Shown: positions 44,740 through 53,977, counted from the stretch's first letter. The stretch is DNA of 64,000 nucleotides from Streptomyces iakyrus (GCF_000717055.1 NZ_JNXI01000023.1:1-64000); one strand, 5' to 3'. The notes: generated by a model from the sequence alone, not told the origin. A program made the numbers and translations.

Positions 44740-46103
44740 TGACCACCGCGGGGACGGGGCACGCGGAAGCCGACCGGGGCGAGAAGGGCGGCATCCGCAC
44801 CGCTCTGGCCGGTCTGACCACCCGCGGACGCTCCTTCCTGGCCGCCGGTGTCGCGGCGGCGGTCTGCTCGTACGTGCTCGGGCAGGCGGATCTGCTGCGG
44901 GTGGGGCTGCTGCTGGCCGTGCTGCCGCTGGTGTGCGCGGCGGTGCTGTACCGCACGCGCTACCGGGTGGCGGGCAGCCGCCGGCTCTCCCCCGCGCGCG
45001 TGCCCGCGGGCAGCGAGGCCCGGGTCCACCTGCGGATGGACAACGTCTCGCGGCTGCCCACGGGCCTGCTGATGCTCCAGGACCGGGTCCCGTACGTGCT
45101 CGGCCCCCGGCCCCGCTTCGTGCTGGACCGGGTCGAGGCGGGCGGCCGGCGCGAGGTCTCCTACCGGGTGCGCTCCGACCTGCGCGGCCGCTACCCGCTG
45201 GGCCCGCTCCAGCTGCGCCTGACCGACCCGTTCGGCATGTGCGAGCTGACCCGGTCCTTCTCGACGTACGACACCCTGACCGTGATCCCGCGCGTGGAGC
45301 CGCTGGCGCCGGTGCGCCTCAGCGGTGAGGCCAAGGGGTACGGCGACGGCCGACAGCGTTCGCTCGCGCTGGCCGGCGAGGACGACGTGATCCCGCGCGG
45401 CTACCGCTACGGCGACGACCTGCGCCGCGTGCACTGGCGCTCCACCGCCCGCTACGGCGAGCTGATGGTCCGCCGCGAGGAGCAGCCGCAGCGCGCTCGC
45501 TGCACGGTGCTGCTGGACACCCGGGGCATCGCCTACCAGGGCGCGGGACCGGACTCGGCCTTCGAGTGGGCCGTGTCGGGCGCCGCGTCGGTGCTGGTGC
45601 ACATGCTCGAACGGGGCTACTCGGTGCGGCTGCTGACCGACACCGGCAACGCGGTGCCCGGCGAGGGCGGTGACGGCTTCGCGGGCGCGAGCCAGGAGTC
45701 GGCGGACGCCGCCGGGCTGATGATGGACACCCTCGCGGTGATCGACCACTCCGACGGCGCGGGCCTGTCCCGGGCCTACGACGTGCTGCGCGGCGGGAAC
45801 GAGGGTCTGCTGGTGGCCTTCCTCGGCGACCTGGACGAGGACCAGGCGGCGGTGCTGGGCCGGATGCGGCAGCGCAGCCCGGGCGCGGTCGCCTTCGTGC
45901 TGGACAGCGAGAGCTGGGTGCGGGAACCGAGCGACGTCCCGGGTCCGCTGGACAGGAGCGAAGACCGGTTGCGCATGTTGCGGGAGGCCGGCTGGACGGC
46001 CCTGCGGGTGCCGCGGGGCGCCTCGGTCGACGAGGTGTGGCGGCAGGCCGACCGGGAGCGCAGGGGTGTGGCCGCCGCGAGCGGCGGGGAGGGGCGGGGA
46101 TGA
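44736..46103 (+). CDS. DUF58 domain protein, membrane anchored
   Basis: 455 residues. Two adjacent hydrophobic segments (about 33-72) are followed by a beta-rich region. The DUF58 signature is at about 200-250 (GEDDVIPRGYRYGDDLRRVHWRSTA, of which only GDDLRRVHWRSTA is quoted as the core), then a von Willebrand A-like domain. Members are usually partners of MoxR ATPases in assembly or maturation of surface or secreted complexes. The start (GTG 44736 or ATG 44739) overlaps the moxR stop, and the end overlaps the transglutaminase gene (ATGA). Confidence 0.9.
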   Translation: MMTTAGTGHAEADRGEKGGIRTALAGLTTRGRSFLAAGVAAAVCSYVLGQADLLRVGLLLAVLPLVCAAVLYRTRYRVAGSRRLSPARVPAGSEARVHLRMDNVSRLPTGLLMLQDRVPYVLGPRPRFVLDRVEAGGRREVSYRVRSDLRGRYPLGPLQLRLTDPFGMCELTRSFSTYDTLTVIPRVEPLAPVRLSGEAKGYGDGRQRSLALAGEDDVIPRGYRYGDDLRRVHWRSTARYGELMVRREEQPQRARCTVLLDTRGIAYQGAGPDSAFEWAVSGAASVLVHMLERGYSVRLLTDTGNAVPGEGGDGFAGASQESADAAGLMMDTLAVIDHSDGAGLSRAYDVLRGGNEGLLVAFLGDLDEDQAAVLGRMRQRSPGAVAFVLDSESWVREPSDVPGPLDRSEDRLRMLREAGWTALRVPRGASVDEVWRQADRERRGVAAASGGEGRG

Positions 46104-48493
46104 GCGGGCGGGTACGACTGACGCTGGGCGCCTGGGCGGCCACGCTGATGGCCGCGTGCGCCCTGCTGCCCCTGGTCAAGCCGGCCACATGGATCGTGCA
46201 GGCGGCCTTCCTGCTGGCCCTGCAGTCGGGCGTGGGTGCCGCTGCCCGCAGGGTGCCGCTGGCCCGGCCGCTGACCGTCGCCGCGCAGGCCGTGGTCACC
46301 GTCGCGCTGCTGACCTTCGTGTTCGCCCGTGAGCAGGCCCTGGTCGGACTGATCCCCGGGCCGCAGGCCTTCGACCGCTTCGCGGTCCTGCTCCAGCAGG
46401 GCGGGGACGACATCGCGCGGTACGCGATCCCGGCGCCCCTGGAGTCCGACGGCATCCGGCTGATGCTCATAGGCGGGGTCCTGGTCATCGGGCTGCTGGT
46501 GGACACCCTCGCGGTGACGTTCCGCAGTGCCGCCCCGGCCGGGCTGCCCCTGCTCGCGCTGTACTCCGTGGCCGCCGGGCTGTCCGACGGGGGCACGGAC
46601 TGGCTGTGGTTCCTGGTGGCCGCGGCCGGCTATCTGATGCTGCTCCTGGCCGAGGGGCGGGACCGGCTCTCGCAGTGGGGCCGGGTCTTCGGCGGTGCTC
46701 CGCGCACGTCCGGCGGGGAACCGGGCGGCGCGGTCGCCCCGGTCCGCACCGGCCGGCGCATCGGCGTGGTCGCGCTGGGCATCGCCCTGGTGGTCCCGCT
46801 CGGCCTGCCCGCGATGAACGGCGGCCTGCTGGACTCGGTGGGCGCCGGCGCGGGCGGCGGCCCCGGCGGCGGGGGCACGATCTCCGCCGTGAACCCGCTG
46901 GTGTCGCTGCGGGACAGCCTGAACGCGGACGAGGACCAGCAAGTCCTGTCCGTGCGGACGAAGATGGAAGACGTCTCGGACCTGTATCTGCGGATCGTGT
47001 CCCTGGACGACTTCGACGGCACCACGTGGAAGCCGTCCCGGCGGTCCATCACGGCCGTTCCCGACGGCACCTTCCCGGCCCCGGTCGGCCTCAGCCCGGA
47101 CGTCAAGCGCAGGGAGGTCGACACCACGATCACGGCGGCCGACTGGTACGCCCAGGACTGGCTGCCCATGCCGTACCCGCCGAGCGGGGTGCGCATCAGC
47201 GGCAACTGGCGCTACGAGCCGGTGGGCATGACCCTGGTCGGCGACCACGGACAGAACACGCGGGGCCTGACGTACCAGGTGAAGAGCCTGGAGATGCAGC
47301 CGACGGCGCGGCAGCTCGCCGCGGCGGGGCCGCCGCCCGCGGACGTCGAGGACGACTTCACCGAACTGCCCGACTCGCTGCCGTCGGTGGTGGGCCGCAC
47401 CGCCCGCCAGGTCACCGAGGGCGCCGCCAACCCGTACGACCAGGCGGTCAAGCTCCAGGACTGGTTCGCCGTGACCGGCGGCTTCGAGTACGACACGCAG
47501 GTGCAGGTGGGCAGCGGCTCGCAGGCCATCGCCCGCTTCCTGAAGGACAAGCAGGGCTTCTGCGTGCACTTCTCCTTCGCGATGGCGGCGATGGCCCGCT
47601 CCCTGGGCATCCCGGCCCGGGTCGCGGTGGGCTTCGCGCCCGGTTCCCCGCAGGCGGACGGCTCGGTGTCGGTGGGCCTGCGCGACGCGCACGCCTGGCC
47701 CGAGCTGTACTTCGAGGGCGTGGGCTGGACCCGCTTCGAGCCCACCCCGAACCGCGGCTCGATGCCGTCGTACACCCTGCCGGACAGCCCCGACAGTTCG
47801 GTGCCCGACCCGGTGCGGCCGTCCGAGACGACGTCCACCGCTCCCTCCTCGGCACCGTCGGCGAGCGAGTCCTGCACCCCGGAGCAGAAGAAGCTGGACG
47901 GCGGCTGCGCGAGTGAGTCGCCGCAGGCGGCGCTGCCCACGGACGACGACGGCCCGAAGTGGTACGCGTTCCTGGTGTGGGCCCTCGCCGGTCTCGCCGT
48001 CCTCGCACTCCCCCTGGCACCGATGCTGTGGCGGCTGCGGACGCGCACGGTACGGCTCGGGGCGCACGGCCGCAGCGAGACGGACGCGGCGCGGCACACG
48101 CTGGCCGTCTGGCAGGAGCTGACCGACACGGCGTGGGACTTCGGCATCACGCCGGACGAGTCGCAGACACCGCGCAAGGCGGCCGCCCGTATCGTCCGTC
48201 TGGGCGACCTCGACGCGACGGCCGCGGCCTCGGTGCACCGGGTGGCGAACGCGGTGGAGCAGGTCCTGTACGCACCGCATCCCCGCCCCGTGGCAGGCCT
48301 CACGGAGGATGTCCGCCGTGCGACGGCGGGCCTCAGCGCGGCGGCCGGCCGCCCGGCCCGGCTCCGGGCGCTCGTGGCTCCCCGCTCCACCGTGCGGGTG
48401 GTGTGGGCGGCGTCGGCCTGGTGGACGGGGGTCCGGGAGCGCGCCGTGGCGATGCGGCCGACCTGGCGGAAGGGGTCGGGCCAGCAGGGCTGA
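46100..48493 (+). CDS. Transglutaminase-like membrane protein (TgpA type)
   Basis: 797 residues. An N-terminal region with about six to seven membrane segments (to ~265) precedes a large external domain with the transglutaminase-like triad: Cys in GFCVHFS and His in DAHAWPE, with the Asp expected shortly after. One further membrane segment (about 620-640) and a cytoplasmic C-terminal domain (DUF4129-like) follow. It is thought to act as a cysteine protease or transamidase at the outer membrane face. Its ATG overlaps the DUF58 stop. With MoxR and DUF58 it forms a cassette found in many bacteria, and the substrates are unknown. Confidence 0.9.
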   Translation: MSGRVRLTLGAWAATLMAACALLPLVKPATWIVQAAFLLALQSGVGAAARRVPLARPLTVAAQAVVTVALLTFVFAREQALVGLIPGPQAFDRFAVLLQQGGDDIARYAIPAPLESDGIRLMLIGGVLVIGLLVDTLAVTFRSAAPAGLPLLALYSVAAGLSDGGTDWLWFLVAAAGYLMLLLAEGRDRLSQWGRVFGGAPRTSGGEPGGAVAPVRTGRRIGVVALGIALVVPLGLPAMNGGLLDSVGAGAGGGPGGGGTISAVNPLVSLRDSLNADEDQQVLSVRTKMEDVSDLYLRIVSLDDFDGTTWKPSRRSITAVPDGTFPAPVGLSPDVKRREVDTTITAADWYAQDWLPMPYPPSGVRISGNWRYEPVGMTLVGDHGQNTRGLTYQVKSLEMQPTARQLAAAGPPPADVEDDFTELPDSLPSVVGRTARQVTEGAANPYDQAVKLQDWFAVTGGFEYDTQVQVGSGSQAIARFLKDKQGFCVHFSFAMAAMARSLGIPARVAVGFAPGSPQADGSVSVGLRDAHAWPELYFEGVGWTRFEPTPNRGSMPSYTLPDSPDSSVPDPVRPSETTSTAPSSAPSASESCTPEQKKLDGGCASESPQAALPTDDDGPKWYAFLVWALAGLAVLALPLAPMLWRLRTRTVRLGAHGRSETDAARHTLAVWQELTDTAWDFGITPDESQTPRKAAARIVRLGDLDATAAASVHRVANAVEQVLYAPHPRPVAGLTEDVRRATAGLSAAAGRPARLRALVAPRSTVRVVWAASAWWTGVRERAVAMRPTWRKGSGQQG

Positions 48494-48612
48494 GGGATAC
48501 GAGCGGATCAGGCCGGTCGGCGCGCGTGCGCCGGCCGGCCTTCGCGTACCGGGGCCAGGGCGGGTTTCCGCCTACTGGGCCGGGACGGTCTTCGCGTAGC
48601 TGCCGAGGCATG

Positions 48613-48653
48613 CGTCAGGGGGTGACCACCGGCTCGGTGGTCACCCCCTGACG
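48613..48653. terminator. Bidirectional terminator between the MoxR operon and the DUF3040 gene
   Basis: A perfect 18-bp stem with a five-base loop (GGCTC) between convergent genes. Confidence 0.85.
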
Positions 48654-48699
48654 TACGTATGCGGACGTAGGCCTGGAGAGGCTGCGCGGAGGGCGAGGG

Positions 48700-49098
48700 C
48701 TAGTGGCCGCCCTGCTCGTCGCGGCGCTTCTGCCAGCGCTGCTCGATGCGGTCCATCACGGAGCGGCGCTGCCGACTTTGTCGGCGGGCCTGGGGCCCGG
48801 CGCCACCGCCGGCCTGCTCGCCCGGCTTGGGAGCCTTGCGCCAGCCGGTGACGGCGAGCACCGCACAGCCCAGCATGACGAGGAAGCCCACGACGCTGAG
48901 CCAGACCTGCTTGGCGACCATTCCAGCCATGAGGAGCGCGATACCTACGAGGAAGCCGGCGACCGCCTGGTAGACCCGTCGCCGGGTGTACGTGCGCAGC
49001 CCGCTTCCCTCAAGCGCTGTCGCGAACTTGGGATCTTCGGCGTACAGCGCTCGCTCCATCTGCTCGAGCATGCGCTGCTCGTGCTCCGAGAGCGGCAC
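48700..49098 (-). CDS. DUF3040 membrane protein
   Basis: 132 residues beginning PLSEHEQRMLEQMERAL, the diagnostic opening of DUF3040. Two hydrophobic segments (about 42-60 and 64-84) form a hairpin, and the tail is basic and Gln/Arg-rich. It is an actinobacterial family of unknown function, often beside dcw genes. The GTG at 49098 has a clear GAGGAGG five to six bases before it; the frame runs on upstream without support. Confidence 0.9.
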   Translation of the reverse strand: MPLSEHEQRMLEQMERALYAEDPKFATALEGSGLRTYTRRRVYQAVAGFLVGIALLMAGMVAKQVWLSVVGFLVMLGCAVLAVTGWRKAPKPGEQAGGGAGPQARRQSRQRRSVMDRIEQRWQKRRDEQGGH

Positions 49099-49377
49099 GG
49101 AGTCCTCCTCATCGTGCAGTCGCCGGGGCGACCCGGGGGGTCCCTTCAGGATAGGCAGGGAATCGCCCCCGTGAAACCCGCCCCTCTGCGCCAATTGACC
49201 AACCGGACCCCGCCATGGGCGTCCCGGCTCGCTGAGGCTTCCATTCCCCGGCGGCCGACCCGTCATGCCGGAACGGTCTCCCTCGATCATACGGCGCGCC
49301 GCGTCCATTCGGGGGGCCTGTGGCGTACTCCATGCGCAGCCAAGGCGCTGATCAGCGGCGGTACCTCACGAGGCGGT
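49099..49377. other. Non-coding gap between the DUF3040 and methyltransferase genes
   Basis: 279 bases downstream of the methyltransferase stop and upstream of the DUF3040 start. I see no gene, no strong hairpin and no clear promoter, only the DUF3040 ribosome-binding site at its low-coordinate end. Confidence 0.5.
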
Positions 49378-50184
49378 TCAGGCCTCGGCAGCCCCATCGG
49401 TATCGCGGGCCCCACCTGTTGCAGCGGACCCGCCGGTCTCACCGAGCACGTGCAATTGCGTGGCCACGGAGTGGAAGGCGGGAAGCTCGGCCGCGGCCTC
49501 CTCCAGCTTCAGCAGCGCTTCCAGCGCCCCGGGCTCGGTGTCGACGAGGACGCCGGGCACGAGGTCGGCGAAGACCCGTACCCCGTGCACCGCACCGACG
49601 CGCAGTCCCGCGGCCTCGACCAGGCCCGTGAGCTGCTCGGCGGTGAAGCGGCGCGGGACCGGGTCACCCGTGCCCCATCGTCCGTTCGGGTCGTCGAGTG
49701 CCTGCCGGGCCTCCTTGAAGTGCCCGGCGAGGGCGCGGGCCAGCACGGCACCGCCGAGCCCGGCGGCGAGCAGGCTGAGGACGCCCTCCGCGCGCAGGGC
49801 CGCCACCGCGTTGCGGACGCCTTCAGCCGGGTCGTCCACGTACTCCAGGACGCCGTGGCACAGCACGACGTCGTAACCACCGCGCTCGGCCACGTCGAAG
49901 AGGCCGTGGGCGTCGCCCTGGACGCCCTCGACGCGGTCGGCGACACCGGCCTCGGCGGCGCGGCGCTCCAGGGCGAACAGCGCGTTGGGGCTGGGGTCGA
50001 CGACGGTGACGCGGTGACCGAGGCGGGCGACGGGCACCGCGAAGTTGCCGCTGCCGCCTCCGGTGTCGAGGACGTCCAGCGCCTCCCGGCCCGTGGCCTT
50101 GGCCCGGCGGTCCAGGGCGTCCTGGAGGACCTCCCAGACCACGGCGGTACGGAGTGAGGCGCGGGGGCGCATCGGGTCCGACAC
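49378..50184 (-). CDS. Class I SAM-dependent methyltransferase
   Basis: 268 residues. SAM-binding motif I is LDTGGGSGNFAVPVA (about 38-52), motif II VVDPSPNAL, and VLCHGVLEYVDDP follows as in UbiE/SmtA-type enzymes. The target is unknown. A GTG start with GAGGAG about ten bases upstream. It lies between the DUF3040 and HEPN genes on the same strand, with about 200 bases on each side, so each may be transcribed separately. Confidence 0.88.
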   Translation of the reverse strand: MSDPMRPRASLRTAVVWEVLQDALDRRAKATGREALDVLDTGGGSGNFAVPVARLGHRVTVVDPSPNALFALERRAAEAGVADRVEGVQGDAHGLFDVAERGGYDVVLCHGVLEYVDDPAEGVRNAVAALRAEGVLSLLAAGLGGAVLARALAGHFKEARQALDDPNGRWGTGDPVPRRFTAEQLTGLVEAAGLRVGAVHGVRVFADLVPGVLVDTEPGALEALLKLEEAAAELPAFHSVATQLHVLGETGGSAATGGARDTDGAAEA

Positions 50185-50336
50185 GGCAGTTGACTCCTCG
50201 GCGCGGCACCGCCTCTGCGCGGCGGCGTGAACGGGGCGTCTTCCCCTGCCCCGGCCAGCGGGGGGGAAGACTTCAGGCGTCCCCCACCCTATTGCCTACG
50301 CCGCGGCACCCGTATGACCCGGTGCCAGACGGTCCT

Positions 50337-50359
50337 CGGGCCGGGGGGCTCCCGGCCCG
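50337..50359 (-). terminator. Terminator hairpin after the HEPN-type gene
   Basis: A 9-bp stem (CGGGCCGGG and CCCGGCCCG) with a five-base loop, 31 bases past the HEPN gene stop on the minus strand. Confidence 0.65.
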
Positions 50360-50390
50360 GGCCCCCGACCGGACCCAGGCCCCCGCCCCG

Positions 50391-50954
50391 TCAGCCCGCG
50401 TCCGGCATGTCCCTCCCCGGGCCGGGGCCCTCGGGCCGGTCCTGGTCAGGGCGGGGCTGCGGGAGGACCGGCTGGAGGACCAGCATCCGCTCGACGAGGC
50501 GCAGGAACATCGCCACGTCCCGTATCAGGTCGTCAGCGTCCCGGCCGGTGGCGGCGCCCTGGATGCCGGCCTCGGCCCGGGCCCGGCGCCGGGCGCCGGC
50601 GGCGAACAGCGCGCTCCACTCGGTCAGTTCGGGCGCGATCTCGGGGAGCACTTCCCAGGCGCTCCGGATCTTGGCCCGGGCCCGGGGCGAGGTCTCCGGG
50701 CGCCCCCGGGCGGCGAGTACCGCGGCGGCGGTGCGCAGGGCGGCGAGGTGGGCCGTCGCGTAGCGCTCGTTCGGTGTTTCCAGGGCGGTGGCCTCGTCGA
50801 GGCTCGCGCGGGCCTGGGCGAGCAGGTCGAGGGCGGCGGGCGGGGCCGTGGCCCGGCGCAGCACGGGGTGCACGTCGCTCGCCGGGCCGGTCAGTGAGGG
50901 GGCAGGGCCGGTGGCGCGGCGCCGACGGGCGGCTGCTGCGTGATAGCTGGCCAT
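50391..50954 (-). CDS. SAV_6107-type HEPN-domain protein
   Basis: 187 residues, almost wholly helical. The segment LLAQARASLDEATALETPNERYATAHLAALRTAAAV (quoted in part: TPNERYATAHLAAL) matches actinobacterial proteins called SAV_6107-family HEPN proteins. The RxxxxH motif of HEPN ribonucleases is not clearly present, so catalytic activity is doubtful. Its role is unknown. GGAGG precedes the ATG. It is divergent from the ABC/YhgE operon, with 169 bases between the starts. Confidence 0.75.
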   Translation of the reverse strand: MASYHAAAARRRRATGPAPSLTGPASDVHPVLRRATAPPAALDLLAQARASLDEATALETPNERYATAHLAALRTAAAVLAARGRPETSPRARAKIRSAWEVLPEIAPELTEWSALFAAGARRRARAEAGIQGAATGRDADDLIRDVAMFLRLVERMLVLQPVLPQPRPDQDRPEGPGPGRDMPDAG

Positions 50955-51056
50955 GACGAACCTCCTGTCGTCTGTGTGACGGCACGTCCGGTCACGGAGT
51001 GCCGTATGTGACCCATCGTGAGGTATGGCACTGACAATCCGTTCTGACCTGCTGTT

Positions 51057-51085
51057 TTGCTTCGCTCGTAGGTTCGGAGTAGTTT
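51057..51085 (+). promoter_or_regulatory. Predicted promoter of the ABC-like/YhgE/TetR genes
   Basis: TTGCTT (51057-51062), 17 bases, then TAGTTT (51080-51085). The predicted start of transcription falls in the palindrome at 51090-51103, as expected for a repressed promoter. The -35 is weak. Confidence 0.45.
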
Positions 51086-51089
51086 TTGC

Positions 51090-51103
51090 ACTGACCAGTC
51101 AGT
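51090..51103. promoter_or_regulatory. Palindromic operator ACTGAC-CA-GTCAGT
   Basis: A perfect 6+2+6 inverted repeat immediately after the predicted -10 and 21 bases before the GTG of the ABC-like gene. Another ACTGAC half-site occurs about 60 bases upstream. Most likely the binding site of the TetR regulator encoded at the end of the same gene group. Confidence 0.6.
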
Positions 51104-51123
51104 TCAAATTTCAGGGGAGACTC

Positions 51124-51921
51124 GTGGGGGAACGGGCGGGAGGGGTGCGGATCGTCGCCGAGGGCCTCGGGATCAAGGGGCCACGGGGGTGGGCGGTCCG
51201 CGGGATCTCCGTCGACGCCGGGCCGGGGGCGCTCGTCGCGGTCGAGGGACCGTCCGGGTCCGGCCGCACGTGCCTGCTGCTCGCGCTGACGGGGCGGATG
51301 AAGGTCTCGGAGGGCACGGCTTCGGTGGGGGACGCGAAGCTGCCGAAGCAGATGGCGGCGGTGCGGGGCATCAGCGCGCTGGCGCACGTCCCGGGGGTCA
51401 CCGACCTCGATCCGGCGCTGACCGTCGGCGAGCACCTGCGGGAGCGGGTCCTGCTCCAGCAGCGGTTCGGCGCGTCCCTGCGCGGTCTGCTGCGGCCCCG
51501 CAGCGAGCGGGCGGCCGAGGCCGGGCAGCGCGTCGACGCCGCCCTCGAAGCCGCCGGGCTCGATCTGGAGGCCCTGCCCAAGGGGCCGCGCACGGCCGTA
51601 CGAGACCTGGAGCGCCTGGAGGCGCTGCGGCTGTCGGTGGCGCTCGCCCTGGTCGGCGGGCCGCGGCTGCTCGGCATCGACGACACCGACCTCAAGCTCG
51701 CGGACGGTGAGCGGGAGGAGGTCTGGGCGCTGCTGAAGTCCCTGGCCGATGCCGGGACGACGGTCGTGGCGGTGTGCAGCGAGGCCCCCGAGGGCGCCGT
51801 CAAGGTCACCACCGCGGAGAGAAGCGAAGAGCCGCCCACCGAGGACGAGACCGACCAGGCCGACCGGCCCGGCCAGGGAGAGGAGAAGGCCGATGCGCTC
51901 GCCGAGACTGGCCGCGCTTGA
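51124..51921 (+). CDS. Degenerate ABC-type ATPase-like protein
   Basis: 265 residues. The fold of an ABC nucleotide-binding domain is recognisable, but key residues differ. Walker A reads GPSGSGRT (residues 42-49) with Arg in place of the catalytic Lys. No LSGGQ signature is found (the region reads VRDLERLEALRLS), and Walker B is LLGIDDTDLKL without the usual Glu. It may bind but not hydrolyse ATP, or serve as a structural partner of the YhgE-type protein that follows with a 29-base overlap. The GTG at 51124 has AGGGGAG upstream. The C-terminus is acidic. Confidence 0.8.
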   Translation: MGERAGGVRIVAEGLGIKGPRGWAVRGISVDAGPGALVAVEGPSGSGRTCLLLALTGRMKVSEGTASVGDAKLPKQMAAVRGISALAHVPGVTDLDPALTVGEHLRERVLLQQRFGASLRGLLRPRSERAAEAGQRVDAALEAAGLDLEALPKGPRTAVRDLERLEALRLSVALALVGGPRLLGIDDTDLKLADGEREEVWALLKSLADAGTTVVAVCSEAPEGAVKVTTAERSEEPPTEDETDQADRPGQGEEKADALAETGRA

Positions 51922-53977
51922 GCTGCGCCGCTTCGGGCGGGGGAAGCTGCCGCGCGCCGCTCTGGTCGCGCTGCTGGTGCTGCCGCTGCTGTACGGCGCG
52001 CTGTACCTGTGGTCTTTCTGGGACCCGTACGGCCGTCTGGACAAGATCCCGGTGGCGCTCGTGAACGACGACAAGGGGGTGACCGCCGACGGGAAGAGGA
52101 TCACGGCGGGCGACGACATCACGAAGGGCCTGCACGACAGCAAGACCTTCGACTGGCAGGAGGTCAGCGCCGCCGAGGCCCGCAGGGGCGTCGAGGACGG
52201 CAGCTACTACCTGTCGCTCACCCTGCCCGCCGACTTCAGCGAGCGGATCGCCTCCAGCTCCGGGGACAGCCCCGAGACCGGCGCCCTCCAGGTGCACACC
52301 AACGACGCGAACAACTACATCGTCGGGCAGATCTCCCGCACGGTCTTCGGCGAGGTCCGGCAGGCGGCGTCCACGAAGACGTCCCGGTCGTTCCTGGACA
52401 AGATCTTCGTGTCGTTCTCCGACATCCACGGCAAGACCGTGAAGGCGGCTCAGGGCGCCGACCGGCTCAAGGGCGGGATCGGCAAGGCCGAGAAGGGTTC
52501 CAAGGACCTCGCCGACGGCCTGCGGAAGGCCAAGACCGGCAGCGGCAAGCTCTCCACCGGCCTGAAGAAGCTCCACACCGGCGCGGGCGACGTGGCGGAC
52601 GGCGCGAAGCAGGTCGCCGCGGGCACGCAGAAGCTCGCCGACCGGGTCAACGGCACCGCCGACAAGGTCGGCCCCTTCCTGAAGGGCAACGAGAAGACCA
52701 TCGGCGACACCGCGCAGATGATCGCCGACACCTCCGGGGTGACCCGCAAGCACCTGGACACCCTGGTGAAGACGGCTCCGACCGCCGCCAAGGGCGCCCG
52801 CGCGGCATCCGGCACACTGAACGACGTCTACGCCCGGCGCTGCGACGACCCCGTCCTGCCCGACGCGGCCTGCTCCGACCTGAAGAAGGCCAAGGACGCA
52901 GCCGCCGACGTCACCACCATCGCCGACGACGTCAACACGGTGATCGCGGACCAGGACGGCGACCTGGACAAGCTCGACAAGAACCTCGCCACCCTCCAGA
53001 AGCAGTCGCAGGCCCTCGCCAACCGCGCCCCGCACCTCTCCGAGGACCTCACCGACGCCGTCAAGAAGATCAACAAGCTCAACGACGGGGCGGCCGAGGT
53101 CGCCGCGGGGGCGAAGAAGCTGCACAAGGGCATCGGCACGGCCAAGACCGGTGCCGTCGACCTGGACAAGGGCGTCGGCAAGCTGAAGACGGGCGCCGAC
53201 GACCTCAACGGCGGCATCTACAAGCTCGTCGGCGGTTCCGGGAAGCTCGCCGGCGGTCTGCACGACGGGGCGGAGAAGATCCCCGACTACGACGAACGGG
53301 ACCGCGACCGGCGCACCGAGGTCATGGCCGACCCCGTCCGGCTCGCCTCCCAGGACCTGCACAAGGCGCCCAACTACGGCACCGGGTTCGCGCCGTACTT
53401 CATCCCGCTGTCCCTGTGGGTGGGTGCGATGGTGGCGTACATGCTGATCGCGCCCATGAACCGGCGTGCGCTGGCGGCGGGCGCTCCGGCGTGGCGGATC
53501 GCGCTGGCGGGCTGGCTGCCGGTGGTGGCGATCGGGGTGCTCCAGACGGTGGCGCTGATGTCGGTGCTGCACTGGGCCGTCGGCCTGGAGATGGCCCGGG
53601 CGGCCGGGACGGTGGGCTTCCTGTTCCTGGTGACGGCGTGCTTCGCGGCGATCGTGCAGTGGCTGAACGCGCGCTTCGGGGCGGCGGGCCGGATCCTCGT
53701 CCTCGCGCTGCTGATGCTCCAGCTGACGTCGGCGGGCGGCACGTACCCCGTGCAGACCAGCCCCGGTTTCTTCAACGCGCTCCACCCGTTCCTGCCGATG
53801 AGCTACGTCGTCGAGGCCCTGAGGCGGCTCATCACGGGCGGTGGTCTCGAACCGGTGTGGCACGCGTGCGTGGTGCTGACGGCGTTCACCGCGGGCGCCC
53901 TTGCGCTGACCGCCGTGGCGGCCCGGCGGCGCCAGGTGTGGACGCTGGACCGGCTGCACCCGGAGCTGAGCCTGTGA
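51893..53977 (+). CDS. YhgE/Pip-family membrane protein
   Basis: 694 residues. One N-terminal membrane segment (about 20-43) is followed by a large extracytoplasmic region (about 45-495) containing repeats such as KGGIGKAEKGSKDLADGL and GAKKLHKGIGTAKTGAVDL, typical of YhgE/Pip. About five or six membrane segments lie at the C-terminus (from ~500), in the ABC-2-like arrangement. Family members include a phage-infection protein (Pip) and export components. With the preceding ATPase-like gene it may form an unconventional transporter. The ATG overlaps the previous gene, showing coupling. Confidence 0.88.
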   Translation: MRSPRLAALELRRFGRGKLPRAALVALLVLPLLYGALYLWSFWDPYGRLDKIPVALVNDDKGVTADGKRITAGDDITKGLHDSKTFDWQEVSAAEARRGVEDGSYYLSLTLPADFSERIASSSGDSPETGALQVHTNDANNYIVGQISRTVFGEVRQAASTKTSRSFLDKIFVSFSDIHGKTVKAAQGADRLKGGIGKAEKGSKDLADGLRKAKTGSGKLSTGLKKLHTGAGDVADGAKQVAAGTQKLADRVNGTADKVGPFLKGNEKTIGDTAQMIADTSGVTRKHLDTLVKTAPTAAKGARAASGTLNDVYARRCDDPVLPDAACSDLKKAKDAAADVTTIADDVNTVIADQDGDLDKLDKNLATLQKQSQALANRAPHLSEDLTDAVKKINKLNDGAAEVAAGAKKLHKGIGTAKTGAVDLDKGVGKLKTGADDLNGGIYKLVGGSGKLAGGLHDGAEKIPDYDERDRDRRTEVMADPVRLASQDLHKAPNYGTGFAPYFIPLSLWVGAMVAYMLIAPMNRRALAAGAPAWRIALAGWLPVVAIGVLQTVALMSVLHWAVGLEMARAAGTVGFLFLVTACFAAIVQWLNARFGAAGRILVLALLMLQLTSAGGTYPVQTSPGFFNALHPFLPMSYVVEALRRLITGGGLEPVWHACVVLTAFTAGALALTAVAARRRQVWTLDRLHPELSL

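Noticed and set aside
45776..48280. A long minus-strand open frame opposite the DUF58 and transglutaminase genes
   Set aside because: Same cause: low-complexity Arg/Gly/Val/His-rich translation opposite recognisable genes.
51806..53959. A 717-codon minus-strand frame opposite the YhgE-type gene
   Set aside because: No domain and Val/Gly/Arg-rich; the plus-strand product is a clear family member with coupled starts.
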